NCBI GenBank assembly: GCA_050486105.1
Contig: JBJHCR010000192.1
Location: 1-12,629 of the forward strand
Length of the DNA: 12,629 bases
Direction of reading: 5' to 3'
Origin: JAEXNA01 sp050486105
Lineage (GTDB): Bacteria > Vulcanimicrobiota > Xenobia > Xenobiales > JADMJV01
The translations under genes were made by a program, and so were the position numbers. Below, in pieces: positions 1 through 8,390 of the stretch (within the stretch, counting starts at the first letter, position 1; the number at the start of each line of letters is the position of its first letter). The notes beneath the pieces are model-generated. The model made no database searches and was not told the DNA's origin. It saw only the letters and a program-made list of their open reading frames with translations.

Positions 1-1
1 C

Positions 2-2236
2 GAAGCCTCCGAGGACGAAATCGATTTCCCCAGAAACTTCTACAACAACTACTCTGAATTGACCAAAGCCTTAGCCTCCATGGAAACCGAAGAGACCATG
101 CTCGAAAATGGTCTCAGAGTGGTGCAACTTTGTCCCTCCATCGTCATCGGTGAAGGTCGCACCGGCAACAACAGAGGAGACCTCAAGGTCGTGAACGCGC
201 CCGTCAACGCCTTCGGCCTGGCGAGGATTGCCCTCAAGGAGCGTCAAGGAGACCTCCTCGAGTGGTCTAAGGCCAAGATGATTGCCCAGTTGGCTTCAGT
301 GTTTCCCGGAGACACCTCGGCCGAATTGAACCTAATCCCCGTAGATTGGGTGGCCCTGGGAATACTGCAAGCTCTCACTCGTCCCAAGGCTGTGGGACAG
401 CGAGTTCATTTGGCCACCGATTCTCGAATCACCGCAGCGAATCTGCAAAAGATCATGCGCGAAGAGCTTCGGGTGAAGGTGAAGCTCGCTGAGCCCACCC
501 TTCATCGCAACGTTCAGCTTCCGGTTCTAGCAAAAGTTCTGGAAAAACTCAATCAGCCGAAACTGGCCCACGCTCTCACCAAACTAGGGACCATCTTTGG
601 AGGCTATAGCGAGTGGGGACAGCCGGTTCACGAAGTGGGCAACGACGTCGCCATTCTGGGGATGCCTGAACCTCGACCCAGGACCGACGATGTCTTTCGA
701 ATGCTCTGCCGCCACAACAAATATGTACAGAAGTTCGGCAAAATCAGGGATCTCGATGAAATCTCACGTCGGGAAAAGTCCTGGCTTGAGTTCATCAAGT
801 CCATGGAAAAGTCCCTCGGTCAACCAGCCGCCCAGATCCCGCCCTCCGTTTTTCACCAGAAAGTGAAGAACCATCTTCACCCAGAAACTCTCGAGTATCG
901 GCCTTTCGAGCTTCCCAAGAAAGAGCTTCTGAGCCGAGCTGACGCAGCCTGGCTTCATATGGATCGACCCGACAACTTGATGATGATCACCGCCCTCTTC
1001 CTCTTCGAAAAGCCCGTCGAATATCATCGACTGAGCGCGGTCTTGGAGGAACGACTACTTCCCTTCGACCGATTTCGAATGCGGGTCAAGCGCTCACGGA
1101 ACCCTCTGCGCCGTCCTTCCTGGGTGGCGGTGCCGGAATTCCGCCTGGAAGACCATCTCCTCGAAGGACACTTGGAAAACGGTAGCCTCGAGGAACTCTA
1201 CGATTTGGTGGGCCAGCGCATGAGTCAACGCCTAAGTCGAAGAAAGCCTCTTTGGCGCCTGGAGTTGGTCCAAAACGTTCAGGGAGGCTCGGCTATAATT
1301 GCCACTCTCCACCACGCCATCGCGGACGGCTATGCGCTCATGAAAATCCTCATGTCTCTCACCGATGCCCCAGACGAGTCGCAGAAGGAACTCCACTTTA
1401 GGCAGAAAGATCGAGAAATCAAAGTTGAAGTCACCAACTTTGTCGACCTTGGCCTGCAGTCCCTTGCGGCCAGCGCTGAACTCGGACGTAATATGCTCGA
1501 TCCAGAGCCCGACAGCCCCTTGCGAGGACCATTGGGACAGGCCAAAGGAGCGGCGGTCAGCAACCCCATTGCTCTCGAAGACATCAAGGCATGCCGCCAT
1601 CTCACCGGAGCAACGGTGAACGATGTTCTGGTAGCGGCGCTCACCGGAGGGATAAGGCAAACCTTGCTTCGCTCGCTCCCGGAGCTGTCGGAAAGCACCA
1701 ACATCAGAGCGGTGGTTCCGGTTGATCTTCGCAAGCCGGAAGACGATGAATTAGGAAACCGCTTTGGTTTGGTTTTTCTCTCGCTGCCGGTGGGCCTTAG
1801 TGATCCTCACGACCGTCTCGTCGAGGTCAAATCCAGGATGGATGAACTGAAGAGTTCTCCCCAGGCCGTTATAGTTTTTGGACTGCTGACCGCTGTGGGA
1901 GCCATCCCTGCGGAGTTGGAGAAGCGGGTGGTCTCCATGTTTGGCACCAGGGCAACGGCTGTCCTGACCAACGTTCCTGGACCCAAGGACCGCCTATTAT
2001 TAGCCGGGCAAGAGATCGCGAGCCTCATGTTCTGGGTCCCTCAGTCCGGAGGCCTTGCCTTGGGCCTAAGCATTCTGAGTTATGCGGGCCAGGTTCGGGT
2101 TGGTATCGCCTGCGACAAAGGCCTGATCCCCGAACCCACCTTGTTGGTGAAGGATTTCGAAGCAGCCTTTTATGAGTTGCTAGAGAGCCAAACGAGCCAA
2201 GCGGGAGAGTTCAAAGGGGCTGCGAAGCAAGGCTAA
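2..2236 (+). CDS. Fused fatty acyl reductase-like SDR / wax ester synthase-diacylglycerol acyltransferase (5' partial)
   Basis: The frame is open to the left edge, so the TTG at 59 is not the true start and the NAD(P)-binding fold lies outside the window. Numbering from that TTG, residues 1-250 look like the C-terminal part of an extended short-chain dehydrogenase of the fatty-acyl reductase/thioester reductase type (QLCPSIVIGEG at 23-33, NLIPVDWVALGIL at 91-103). Residues about 285-715 form a complete WS/DGAT acyltransferase: LSRADAAWLHMD near 291, PLW at 397-399, catalytic HHAIADG at 418-424, ATVNDV at 518-523 and NVPGP at 638-642. Known WS/DGAT enzymes use the second His to join a fatty alcohol or diacylglycerol to acyl-CoA. 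A fused reductase could supply the alcohol, which suggests wax-ester synthesis in one chain; this is inferred. The SDR active-site region is odd: NNYSELTKALAS has four, not three, residues between Tyr and Lys. Acyltransferase assignment is firm, reductase substrate is not. Confidence 0.88.
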   Translation, partial: EASEDEIDFPRNFYNNYSELTKALASMETEETMLENGLRVVQLCPSIVIGEGRTGNNRGDLKVVNAPVNAFGLARIALKERQGDLLEWSKAKMIAQLASVFPGDTSAELNLIPVDWVALGILQALTRPKAVGQRVHLATDSRITAANLQKIMREELRVKVKLAEPTLHRNVQLPVLAKVLEKLNQPKLAHALTKLGTIFGGYSEWGQPVHEVGNDVAILGMPEPRPRTDDVFRMLCRHNKYVQKFGKIRDLDEISRREKSWLEFIKSMEKSLGQPAAQIPPSVFHQKVKNHLHPETLEYRPFELPKKELLSRADAAWLHMDRPDNLMMITALFLFEKPVEYHRLSAVLEERLLPFDRFRMRVKRSRNPLRRPSWVAVPEFRLEDHLLEGHLENGSLEELYDLVGQRMSQRLSRRKPLWRLELVQNVQGGSAIIATLHHAIADGYALMKILMSLTDAPDESQKELHFRQKDREIKVEVTNFVDLGLQSLAASAELGRNMLDPEPDSPLRGPLGQAKGAAVSNPIALEDIKACRHLTGATVNDVLVAALTGGIRQTLLRSLPELSESTNIRAVVPVDLRKPEDDELGNRFGLVFLSLPVGLSDPHDRLVEVKSRMDELKSSPQAVIVFGLLTAVGAIPAELEKRVVSMFGTRATAVLTNVPGPKDRLLLAGQEIASLMFWVPQSGGLALGLSILSYAGQVRVGIACDKGLIPEPTLLVKDFEAAFYELLESQTSQAGEFKGAAKQG

Positions 2237-2643
2237 TGGTCAAACGCTCTATGTCCCTACTTGTAGTGGTTCTATTCTTGATACTCCCGACTCTAGCCGA
2301 AGAATTCCGAATTCGAGAGAACCGCCAACTGCACAATCTTACTCTGACCCCAGATCAAATCGTTCGAGTCGATGGCAACCACAATACGGTCACAGCCTCC
2401 GGCTCGGGTAAAGCTGTTAGGGTCTCGGGAAACCACAACCGAATCTCCATTCGAGCTTCGGTAGAAGAAGTCATTATTAGCGGCAACCACAATGTCTTGA
2501 ATATCGAAAGCGCAGTCGATGCTGTCCGCATTTCCGGCAGTTACAACACCTACCAATTGAGCGTTCCCCCCGGGGGCCAAGCCCCGGCTTTCGTAGACAC
2601 TGGCACTTACAACAAAGCGGTTACTCGCGGCAGCACCGATTAG
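2236..2643 (+). CDS. Small secreted DUF3060-like beta-solenoid protein
   Basis: A 135-residue protein. Residues 1-21 are a clear Sec signal peptide: basic MVKR, a hydrophobic LLVVVLFLILP core, and probable cleavage after PTLA. There is no lipobox cysteine, so it is likely periplasmic or secreted. The mature part has four nearly exact 18-residue repeats (residues 43-114) built on V-x-V/I-S-G-N-H-N, the pattern of DUF3060 proteins, which have no assigned function. Such repeats suggest a small right-handed beta-solenoid with an Asn/His face. The ATG shares its A with the preceding stop (TAATG), so it is probably translated by coupling with the acyltransferase gene; a weak AAGGGG lies about 15 bases upstream. 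The coupling hints at a surface or storage-lipid-related role, but that is position only. It ends in a Gly/Pro-rich tail without a membrane segment. Confidence 0.82.
   Translation: MVKRSMSLLVVVLFLILPTLAEEFRIRENRQLHNLTLTPDQIVRVDGNHNTVTASGSGKAVRVSGNHNRISIRASVEEVIISGNHNVLNIESAVDAVRISGSYNTYQLSVPPGGQAPAFVDTGTYNKAVTRGSTD
2362..2577 (+). repeat. Four tandem 18-residue GNHN repeats within the DUF3060-like protein
   Basis: Repeats start at V43, V61, V79 and V97 of the 135-residue protein, each 18 codons. The first three keep GNHN exactly; the fourth has GSYN. The repetition is in the protein and only partly in the DNA, because codons differ between copies, so this is not a recent DNA duplication. Confidence 0.8.
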
Positions 2644-2694
2644 GGAAAAACGCCGGCCAAAGGGTCTCTCTAGAGGGCTTCTCCTCGTCTGACA

Positions 2695-2716
2695 GAAGCG
2701 TGGCGAGTGACGCTTT
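2695..2716 (+). promoter_or_regulatory. Short hairpin just upstream of the kinase ribosome-binding site
   Basis: AAGCGT (2696-2701) and ACGCTT (2710-2715) are perfect inverted repeats with an 8-base loop, plus a G-T closing pair. The purine-rich GGAAAGAG at 2718-2725 follows at once and lies 8 bases before the TTG start. A hairpin here could tune kinase translation. No T-tract follows, so it does not read as an intrinsic terminator. It is short enough to arise by chance. Confidence 0.3.
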
Positions 2717-2733
2717 GGAAAGAGAATTGAAGC

Positions 2734-5700
2734 TTGGTTTCGTCTGAATCGCAAGACACTCAGAGTATCTTCGGTCTGAAGCCCGGAGATATCGTTGACG
2801 GTCGGCTCGAAATAATCGACTTGATCGGTCACGGCGGCATGGGCGTGGTTCTCCGTGTGAACCATCTCGAGTGGAACCGTGAACTTGCTGTGAAGCTGCC
2901 CCGACCCAACATGGTCGCTTCGAAAGTCATGCGCGAGCGCTATCTTCGAGAGGCCGAAACTTGGATTGCCCTGGGTGCTCACCCCCACATTGCGCGCTGC
3001 TGGTTCGTCAAATCCATCGTGGGTGTCCCAGGGCTCTTTCTTGACTATTTGTCTGGCGGGTCTCTGGAAGACCTCATTAAGAATAGAGCCATCGAACTGG
3101 GGGATTGGAGCCGAATCCTCCTTATCATACTTCAAGCTGCTGAGGGTCTGGCCTACGCCCATTCCCAGGGAGTGGTTCATCGAGACGTCAAACCTGACAA
3201 CTTTCTGCTGAGTGAAACCGGTCGAGTCTGTGTCACCGACTTTGGACTAGTGAAGGGGCTCCGTCCCGATAGTCTCGATTCCAGCGGGGCCTCGTCTGCA
3301 TCCCCGGCCCAGAATCTCGACACGGGCATAACCGGGGTTGGAGCTTTTCTCGGCACCCCTAGGTATGGGGCCCCGGAACAGTGGGGCACAGCTGAGAATG
3401 TGGGACCTCAAGCTGATATCTACGCCCTGGGAATCATCCTCTACGAAATGCTGTGCGGTAGAAGACCGTTTGACACCGAAGACGAAGATCTCGAGGTGGA
3501 ACAGCTTTTGGAGCGCCACTTGAAGACCGCTCCTCCTGATCCCAGGTCATTCTATGGTGACATACCGGAGGACCTAGTGGAAGTCACCATGAGTTGCCTG
3601 CAGAAAAAGCCCACCTTGCGGCCCCAAGACATGGCGACCTTGATCGACTTTCTGGCCCCCCTCTATGAGGGATTTAGTGGTCAGAGCTATCGTCCCCCTG
3701 AACGACTTCCCGACGCCGAGCGCCCGGATCTCCTGAACAATATCGCTGTTTCTTTCTATTCCATCGGACAGACCGACCGCGCTCGAGATTTGCTGCAAAA
3801 AGGCCTACGCATCGAGTCTGGCCATCCTGAGTGCCTATACAATTTGGTGCAACTCGACCGAAGGGAGGGAAGACTCGAGCCCATCGAATCTCTAAGGAGA
3901 TTGAGGCAGGCCGGCGCAACCTTTCCTTTGGCTCTCCTGTGCATCGAAGAAGGACTCGGAAAGCAAGCCCACGATCTGCTTTCGAGTATCCCCAAGGAAC
4001 AGCACAGCGGAGTTGTCCTACGAACTCTTGCTGACGCCCAGATGTACGCACAAGAATATCTCCTAGCGCAACGGACCTACCGCAAGGCCGAGGAGTTCAT
4101 GCCCAATGATCGCCCCACCAGGCTCAGGAAGCTGTTGGCAATACAGGGGGCCAGGGGCCTCGACGGCCACGTCTTTTTTCCATCCTCTACAGCCTGTCTC
4201 AACGACCGAGTTCCCAACCCTGACCTAACCATCGACTTGGACTGCCACAGCCGTGGCATACTCGGCTTTTCACAAACGGAAGCTGTCTATTATGATCTTG
4301 AAGAGCGACGGCTCGGGGCAGAGTTGGACCGACCGGAAGGAGCTGGGCGTCCCTTAAGGGTTTGGACCAGTGGAGATCAGGTCTTACTGCAGGATGAAAC
4401 GGCCTATGAACTCTGGTTGGTTCCCAAGCTCAAGCTTGCCAAACGAGTTGAAGGGCGAATCCTGGCGGTCACTCCGGGCCTCAAGAAACTCTTGACAGCT
4501 AAACCCGAGGGAGTTTTTCTCCTGGATCAAGCGGCGAAAAAGAGAACCCAACTCAAGTTCCCCCCGGATCTGCCGCAATCCGGGCGACTTTGGGCCTGTT
4601 TCAGCAGCCAGGGGGGTGCCCTTTGTCTGGTTCTTCCGGACGGGCGGGTAGCCCAGATCACTGATCAGGGGGACGTAAGGCCCCTAGCTTGGCCCCCATC
4701 TCTTGCTGCTCCGGCTGAGATCAGAGCCTTGTGCGTTGACCATAATGGGGTCCTCACTATCGGTTATCGGGACGGTCGACTCCAGGCCCTCGACTTTGCC
4801 GGACAGCAAATCACCTACTCTCACCAATTCCCGTTTCCCATCGAGAGTCTGGAGTCGGAAAGAAATGGAGCGGTCACAGTAGTAAGCTCGAGTCAGTACT
4901 CTGGTATCGTGAACGCTGCGGGAGAGATCATCCATAGATGTCAAGGCCCCATCGCCGTAGACAGCAAAAGGAAGCGCTGTTTGGCCTATGCGCATGGAGT
5001 GCTAGAGTTGTATGAATTGCACCCCTTCCGAAGAGTTCGCAGTTGGGCCCAGACCATACCCCCACCTATCAAGCTCTCTCTCGCTGCTGACGGACGCCTG
5101 GCCATAAGCCTGTCGGTGAATGGAGAGTACCACGTTTGGGAAGTCGACGAAGACAACCGGGTGTTCGAGAGAAACCTTTTGCTTTGTCCTGGCCGCAGCT
5201 ACGAAGACCTCATAGAAGCCTACCAGCGCTATCGAGTGTTTCTTACTCAAGCCCTGGAAAAGTATCGCGAAGACGATCTGGTGGCAGCGAACTGGTCTCT
5301 CACCGAAGCGCGAAATGTCGAAGGTTACCGTCAGTCCGCCGAGGCGCTGGAGTTGCAGTGGCATCTGATCAGCCGACTGGGTCGAGCGAAGCTCGAAGCG
5401 GTCTGGGAACGCTACGTCACCAGATCCTACAAGAGCCTCACAGGAGCTCTATCTTCCGACGGTAAGTGGTTGGCTATTTTTCGCCCTGGGGCGGTCACCG
5501 GGTATTACAACCAGGTCAGTGAGACCAAAACTATCTGGCAGATCGATCTTAAGAGCCAGATCATCTTGGCCGAGTTCCTCGACGACGCCATCGACGACGA
5601 CACTCCTGGCCTAATTCTCATGGATCAGTTGGGCCGAGGAAGCCTAGTTCATCCATCAGACGGAGAGCGCGTTCACCCGTTCAAGTTGGAACAGGGCCCC

Positions 5701-6384
5701 ATAGCGCAATGCTGCCTCGGCGAGAATTCCATTTTCTTCCTAACTCACCAGGGTGTCCTCGGGGTCTATCACCTGGACACTGGAAAGTGCAAATTGGTTG
5801 CCGAGGAAATCCTGCAGCCGATCGTGGCCATCCATCCCTGGACTTCTAAGGAACTTGTGGTGCAGATGGAGGATGGTCACTTGCAAATCGACTTTAGCGG
5901 TCCCAAAGCTAAAGCGACTAACCTTCCCTTAGCAGTGCCTCCCCCAGCGGCCATATCGGCACTGACCATTGAGTCACAAAGAGAAGTGCTACTCTGGGGG
6001 TTTCAAGACGGTAGCCTGATGATCAGTGCCCGCAGCTCTGGAAAGGTCCTCCACCGGGCTTCTTTTGGGCTAGGGGCCATCACCGGCATCAAGATTTGTG
6101 TGCCTTTGGCCCTTGGGGTGGCCTCCACAGATAAGGGCCGCCTGATATTTTGGGACCTTGACACCGGAGAAATTCTCGATCAGTTTCCGGCGGACTCCCA
6201 TCCCATAACTCGGTTGTGCCTGAGCGACTCCGGGCGTTACCTCACAACCTTGGACCGCAAGGGCCAGCTTAAACTCTGGGAAACGTTTTTCAGCTCCCAT
6301 CCCCAGGGGGAGAAAAAGACCGTTGATTGGATGCCTGGAGCAAAGGACGCCGGGGCTCTCAGTCAGTTCCTGCGATGGTCTTGA
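2734..6384 (+). CDS. Hanks-type Ser/Thr protein kinase with TPR-like and beta-propeller regions
   Basis: 1216 residues. The TTG start is chosen because GGAAAGAG sits 8 bases upstream and the kinase fold begins soon after. The kinase domain spans about residues 24-305 with every catalytic element: Gly loop GHGGMG at 32-37, ATP lysine K54, helix-C glutamate probably E73, catalytic loop HRDVKPDN at 149-156, DFG at 169-171 and APE at 213-215. Then come TPR-like helices (about 332-390 and 429-472), a beta-propeller-like stretch (about 480-815), a helical insert rich in LEKYREDDLVAANWSLTEAR-type sequence (about 820-900), and a second propeller with WD-type endings (IFWDLDTG, LKLWETF) to about 1195. 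No transmembrane helix is visible, unlike PASTA-type kinases, so it is probably cytosolic, with the tail binding partners or substrates. Known kinases of this build are regulatory; the target is unknown. trmO follows 10 bases later. Confidence 0.93.
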   Translation: MVSSESQDTQSIFGLKPGDIVDGRLEIIDLIGHGGMGVVLRVNHLEWNRELAVKLPRPNMVASKVMRERYLREAETWIALGAHPHIARCWFVKSIVGVPGLFLDYLSGGSLEDLIKNRAIELGDWSRILLIILQAAEGLAYAHSQGVVHRDVKPDNFLLSETGRVCVTDFGLVKGLRPDSLDSSGASSASPAQNLDTGITGVGAFLGTPRYGAPEQWGTAENVGPQADIYALGIILYEMLCGRRPFDTEDEDLEVEQLLERHLKTAPPDPRSFYGDIPEDLVEVTMSCLQKKPTLRPQDMATLIDFLAPLYEGFSGQSYRPPERLPDAERPDLLNNIAVSFYSIGQTDRARDLLQKGLRIESGHPECLYNLVQLDRREGRLEPIESLRRLRQAGATFPLALLCIEEGLGKQAHDLLSSIPKEQHSGVVLRTLADAQMYAQEYLLAQRTYRKAEEFMPNDRPTRLRKLLAIQGARGLDGHVFFPSSTACLNDRVPNPDLTIDLDCHSRGILGFSQTEAVYYDLEERRLGAELDRPEGAGRPLRVWTSGDQVLLQDETAYELWLVPKLKLAKRVEGRILAVTPGLKKLLTAKPEGVFLLDQAAKKRTQLKFPPDLPQSGRLWACFSSQGGALCLVLPDGRVAQITDQGDVRPLAWPPSLAAPAEIRALCVDHNGVLTIGYRDGRLQALDFAGQQITYSHQFPFPIESLESERNGAVTVVSSSQYSGIVNAAGEIIHRCQGPIAVDSKRKRCLAYAHGVLELYELHPFRRVRSWAQTIPPPIKLSLAADGRLAISLSVNGEYHVWEVDEDNRVFERNLLLCPGRSYEDLIEAYQRYRVFLTQALEKYREDDLVAANWSLTEARNVEGYRQSAEALELQWHLISRLGRAKLEAVWERYVTRSYKSLTGALSSDGKWLAIFRPGAVTGYYNQVSETKTIWQIDLKSQIILAEFLDDAIDDDTPGLILMDQLGRGSLVHPSDGERVHPFKLEQGPIAQCCLGENSIFFLTHQGVLGVYHLDTGKCKLVAEEILQPIVAIHPWTSKELVVQMEDGHLQIDFSGPKAKATNLPLAVPPPAAISALTIESQREVLLWGFQDGSLMISARSSGKVLHRASFGLGAITGIKICVPLALGVASTDKGRLIFWDLDTGEILDQFPADSHPITRLCLSDSGRYLTTLDRKGQLKLWETFFSSHPQGEKKTVDWMPGAKDAGALSQFLRWS

Positions 6385-6394
6385 CAGGCCGAGC

Positions 6395-7123
6395 ATGCAC
6401 GGGCCGCTTGACTCCATCGAGATCCGACCCATCGGTTATCTCGTGACACCTTTCCCTGAAAAATTCGGTCTACCTCGACAGGCAGGCCTAGTCTCTTGCT
6501 TTCCGTCGACCTTGGTACTCGTGGCTCCTTACAACAACCGGGATGCCCTTTGCGGGCTGGAGGTCGTGTCCCACCTATGGATCACCTACCTTCTTCATCG
6601 ACAGCCAAAAGACTGGAAACCCAAGGTGCGCCCCCCTCGCTTGGGCGGTAACACCAAACTTGGGGTGTTTGCCACCAGAAGTCCTCATCGCCCAAATCGT
6701 CTGGGATTGTCGGCCGTTCGCCTAGATCAGGTGGACTTTGACCGAGGCCGGCTCGAGCTCTCAGGGGGAGACTTTCTCCACGGGACGCCGGTCCTTGACA
6801 TCAAGCCCTACTTACCCTACACCGACCGCATCGAGGATGCGGTCAACGAGATCGCTCCAAGACCACCCGAGAAAAAACGAGTGGTCCTAGCCGAGGGAGT
6901 GGAAGCGAGCCTCCTGGAGCACGGCATCCGGCTGGGCCAGAATCTCCTTCAACTCTGCCTGGAGCTTTTCCAATTCGATCATCGTCCTTCCTATCAAAAA
7001 GACCAGAGGACCTATGGCACCTCCCTTTACGACCTAGAGGTGAATTGGTGCTACCAAGAGCCCGATGAGGTGGTGCTGCACTCGGTGGAACTTTCGGGCG
7101 AGCGCTTTGGTGCCACGAGCTGA
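6395..7123 (+). CDS. trmO: tRNA (N6-threonylcarbamoyladenosine(37)-N6)-methyltransferase TrmO (TsaA-like)
   Basis: 242 residues from the ATG at 6395, close to the usual TrmO size (about 235 in E. coli). TrmO transfers a methyl group from S-adenosylmethionine to t6A37 of certain tRNAs, making m6t6A for decoding. Family blocks are in order: IRPIGYLVTPFPEKFGLPRQ at 10-29, GLEVVSHLWI at 54-63, GVFATRSPHRPNRLGLS at 90-106, DIKPYLPYTD at 135-144, and the C-terminal DHRPSY at 195-200, matching the DPRPAY motif of characterised members. The frame runs upstream to an ATG at 6323 inside the kinase gene, but those 24 codons resemble nothing in the family, so 6395 is preferred. The kinase stop is 10 bases away with only a weak GACAGG as ribosome site, so co-transcription is likely. 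Its stop faces the minus-strand operon stop across 5 bases. Confidence 0.93.
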   Translation: MHGPLDSIEIRPIGYLVTPFPEKFGLPRQAGLVSCFPSTLVLVAPYNNRDALCGLEVVSHLWITYLLHRQPKDWKPKVRPPRLGGNTKLGVFATRSPHRPNRLGLSAVRLDQVDFDRGRLELSGGDFLHGTPVLDIKPYLPYTDRIEDAVNEIAPRPPEKKRVVLAEGVEASLLEHGIRLGQNLLQLCLELFQFDHRPSYQKDQRTYGTSLYDLEVNWCYQEPDEVVLHSVELSGERFGATS

Positions 7124-7128
7124 GCGCT

Positions 7129-8390
7129 TCATTCTGATGAACTCGACTCCCCATCGGGGAGGTATGACTTCATGGCTCTTTTCAACAGACTCATCACCAG
7201 AGTGAGTTGCTGCCCGCCATCTACGGCTGGAGGCCTCTTATCGGAGACAAGATACCGTCTGACCCCCTTGTTTTCGCTGACCAGGCTCAGCAAAGCCAGC
7301 AGCAACAAAAGCCGGGCTTCTCGCTGCTCCCGTGCGTCACCTCGAGCATTGAGCAGCCAACGAACACCCTTGTGGAGCCGATTGAATCGAGCGAACTGCA
7401 CCACTTCCCGACCGTGTATTTCTTCGGCCAGATAGATGGCGGGACCGAGCGGCCAGCTTCCAAGACTCACTTCGGGCAGCAGATCACTATCCTTGAGTCG
7501 ACGGATGGTGCGGGGTGGCAGAGAATTCGTCAGTTCCTGGTTCATCCTGGAGAGAAAAAGGTCGAGGTTCGGCTCTTGACTCTTTCGGCTGCCCTCGGGA
7601 ACCTTATCGGTTCGTTTCTGAGCAGCCTTGACCTTGCTGCCCACTCGGTCGGCAACGGCCGCCAAAGTCTTGGTGGCGAAACCGATGGGCGCCAGTCCCC
7701 ATCTCAGGAGATTGAGAGCCGAGTCCTGGACTTGGCTAGCGTCCACCACGGGCTCGGCTTCAAACCATTGAAGCCCTTTTCGGCCGACGAGGGAGCGCAA
7801 AATCTTGAACTCCGGGGACTCCTTCCCTACCAGAAGGACATCGCCTGGTACTCCCCTGCGGGTCTCGGATAAGAGCAGCGGCTTCTCCAACTCCCGAAAG
7901 GCGACCAACAAGGAATCGCCGCACTGTCTTGTTCCATCAACTCTGAGAAAAAGGGGCAGAGCCCAAAGCTCCTGAGCAAGGCGAGCTTCCGGCGTACTCC
8001 GAGTTCTAGAGATCTCCGCCTTCAAGTGATCCAAGATCTCCAACATCCAGCGGCGCTCAGATTCTCTGAAGGAGCCCTTTTCAAGCTCGCTGATCCAGTC
8101 CAGATACACTTCCACCACCCAGCGTTGTAGTTGCTCAAGATCCCTCTTCGCCATCTGCCCGTACGCCGCAACACCATGCTTGCGATGGATGACTTGGTAA
8201 CCCGAAACGAGAAGAAATGCGGGAAGTCCTCTCCACTCGAAACGGGACATTGGCTTCCCTTCCCGATCCAAGCACACCGATTCACTCTTGCTACTAAGAC
8301 CGATCTCTGCTCGCTTGCCATCCTCCTCGAAAACCCGGCGATAGAGCGCCTCAGGAAGCACTCCGGGCATGCTCATGCGGGCCATTTCAA
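7129..8390 (-). CDS. C-terminal part of the giant pseudo-GHKL repeat protein (5' cut by assembly gap)
   Basis: The frame is open into the N run. The in-frame ATG at 8385 has only 5 known bases before it and no visible ribosome site, so it is probably not a real start. Numbering from it: residues about 23-140 match the first half of the long unit seen across the gap (GKRAEIGL here, GKGWRAEIGV there), residues 142-203 are a copy of the short module (ALPLFLRVDGT to RSLVGRK), and residues 222-275 are a helical, basic linker. Residues about 326-372 (NRLHKGVRWLLN, then a Leu-rich helix) resemble the end of the neighbouring ATPase, perhaps as a shared dimerisation-type tail. It ends in SSSSE. I recognise no enzyme motif and no signal peptide. 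Read as the C-terminus of the protein encoded at 8401-11462, the total is about 1450 residues or more. Two separate genes remain possible. Confidence 0.72.
7777..7962 (-). repeat. Shared module copy F (beyond the gap)
   Basis: Residues 142-203 of the 7129-8390 product: ALPLFLRVDGT, DSLLVAFRELEKPLL, GDVLLVGKESPEFK, then RSLVGRK. Its similarity to copy D is the main reason to regard the two sides of the gap as one protein. Confidence 0.5.

Noticed and set aside
2570..2587. Strong CCGGGG/CCCCGG hairpin as a terminator
   Set aside because: It lies inside the DUF3060 coding sequence, about 55 bases before the stop, and is not followed by a T-tract.
2293..3180. 295-codon antisense ORF spanning the DUF3060 gene, the intergenic gap and the kinase start
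   Set aside because: It is opposite two well-supported genes, and its translation shows no domain; it mirrors their codons and has no credible ribosome site of its own.
6323..6394. Upstream ATG extension of trmO by 24 codons
   Set aside because: It overlaps the kinase gene and lacks family similarity; the ATG at 6395 gives the normal TrmO start and length.
7101..7128. AGCGCT repeated at 7101-7106 and 7123-7128 as a bidirectional terminator between the convergent genes
   Set aside because: The stem is only 6 bp with a 16-base loop, AGCGCT is self-complementary anyway, and there is no T-run on either side.
7207..7872. 221-codon plus-strand ORF inside the minus-strand repeat gene
   Set aside because: It is antisense to a frame whose protein matches the repeat units, and its product shows no recognisable pattern.
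8373..8390. Stop codon giving the giant protein the C-terminus LKWPA
   Set aside because: This reading exists only if the gap is exactly ten bases; repeat spacing argues for a different length and the other register.
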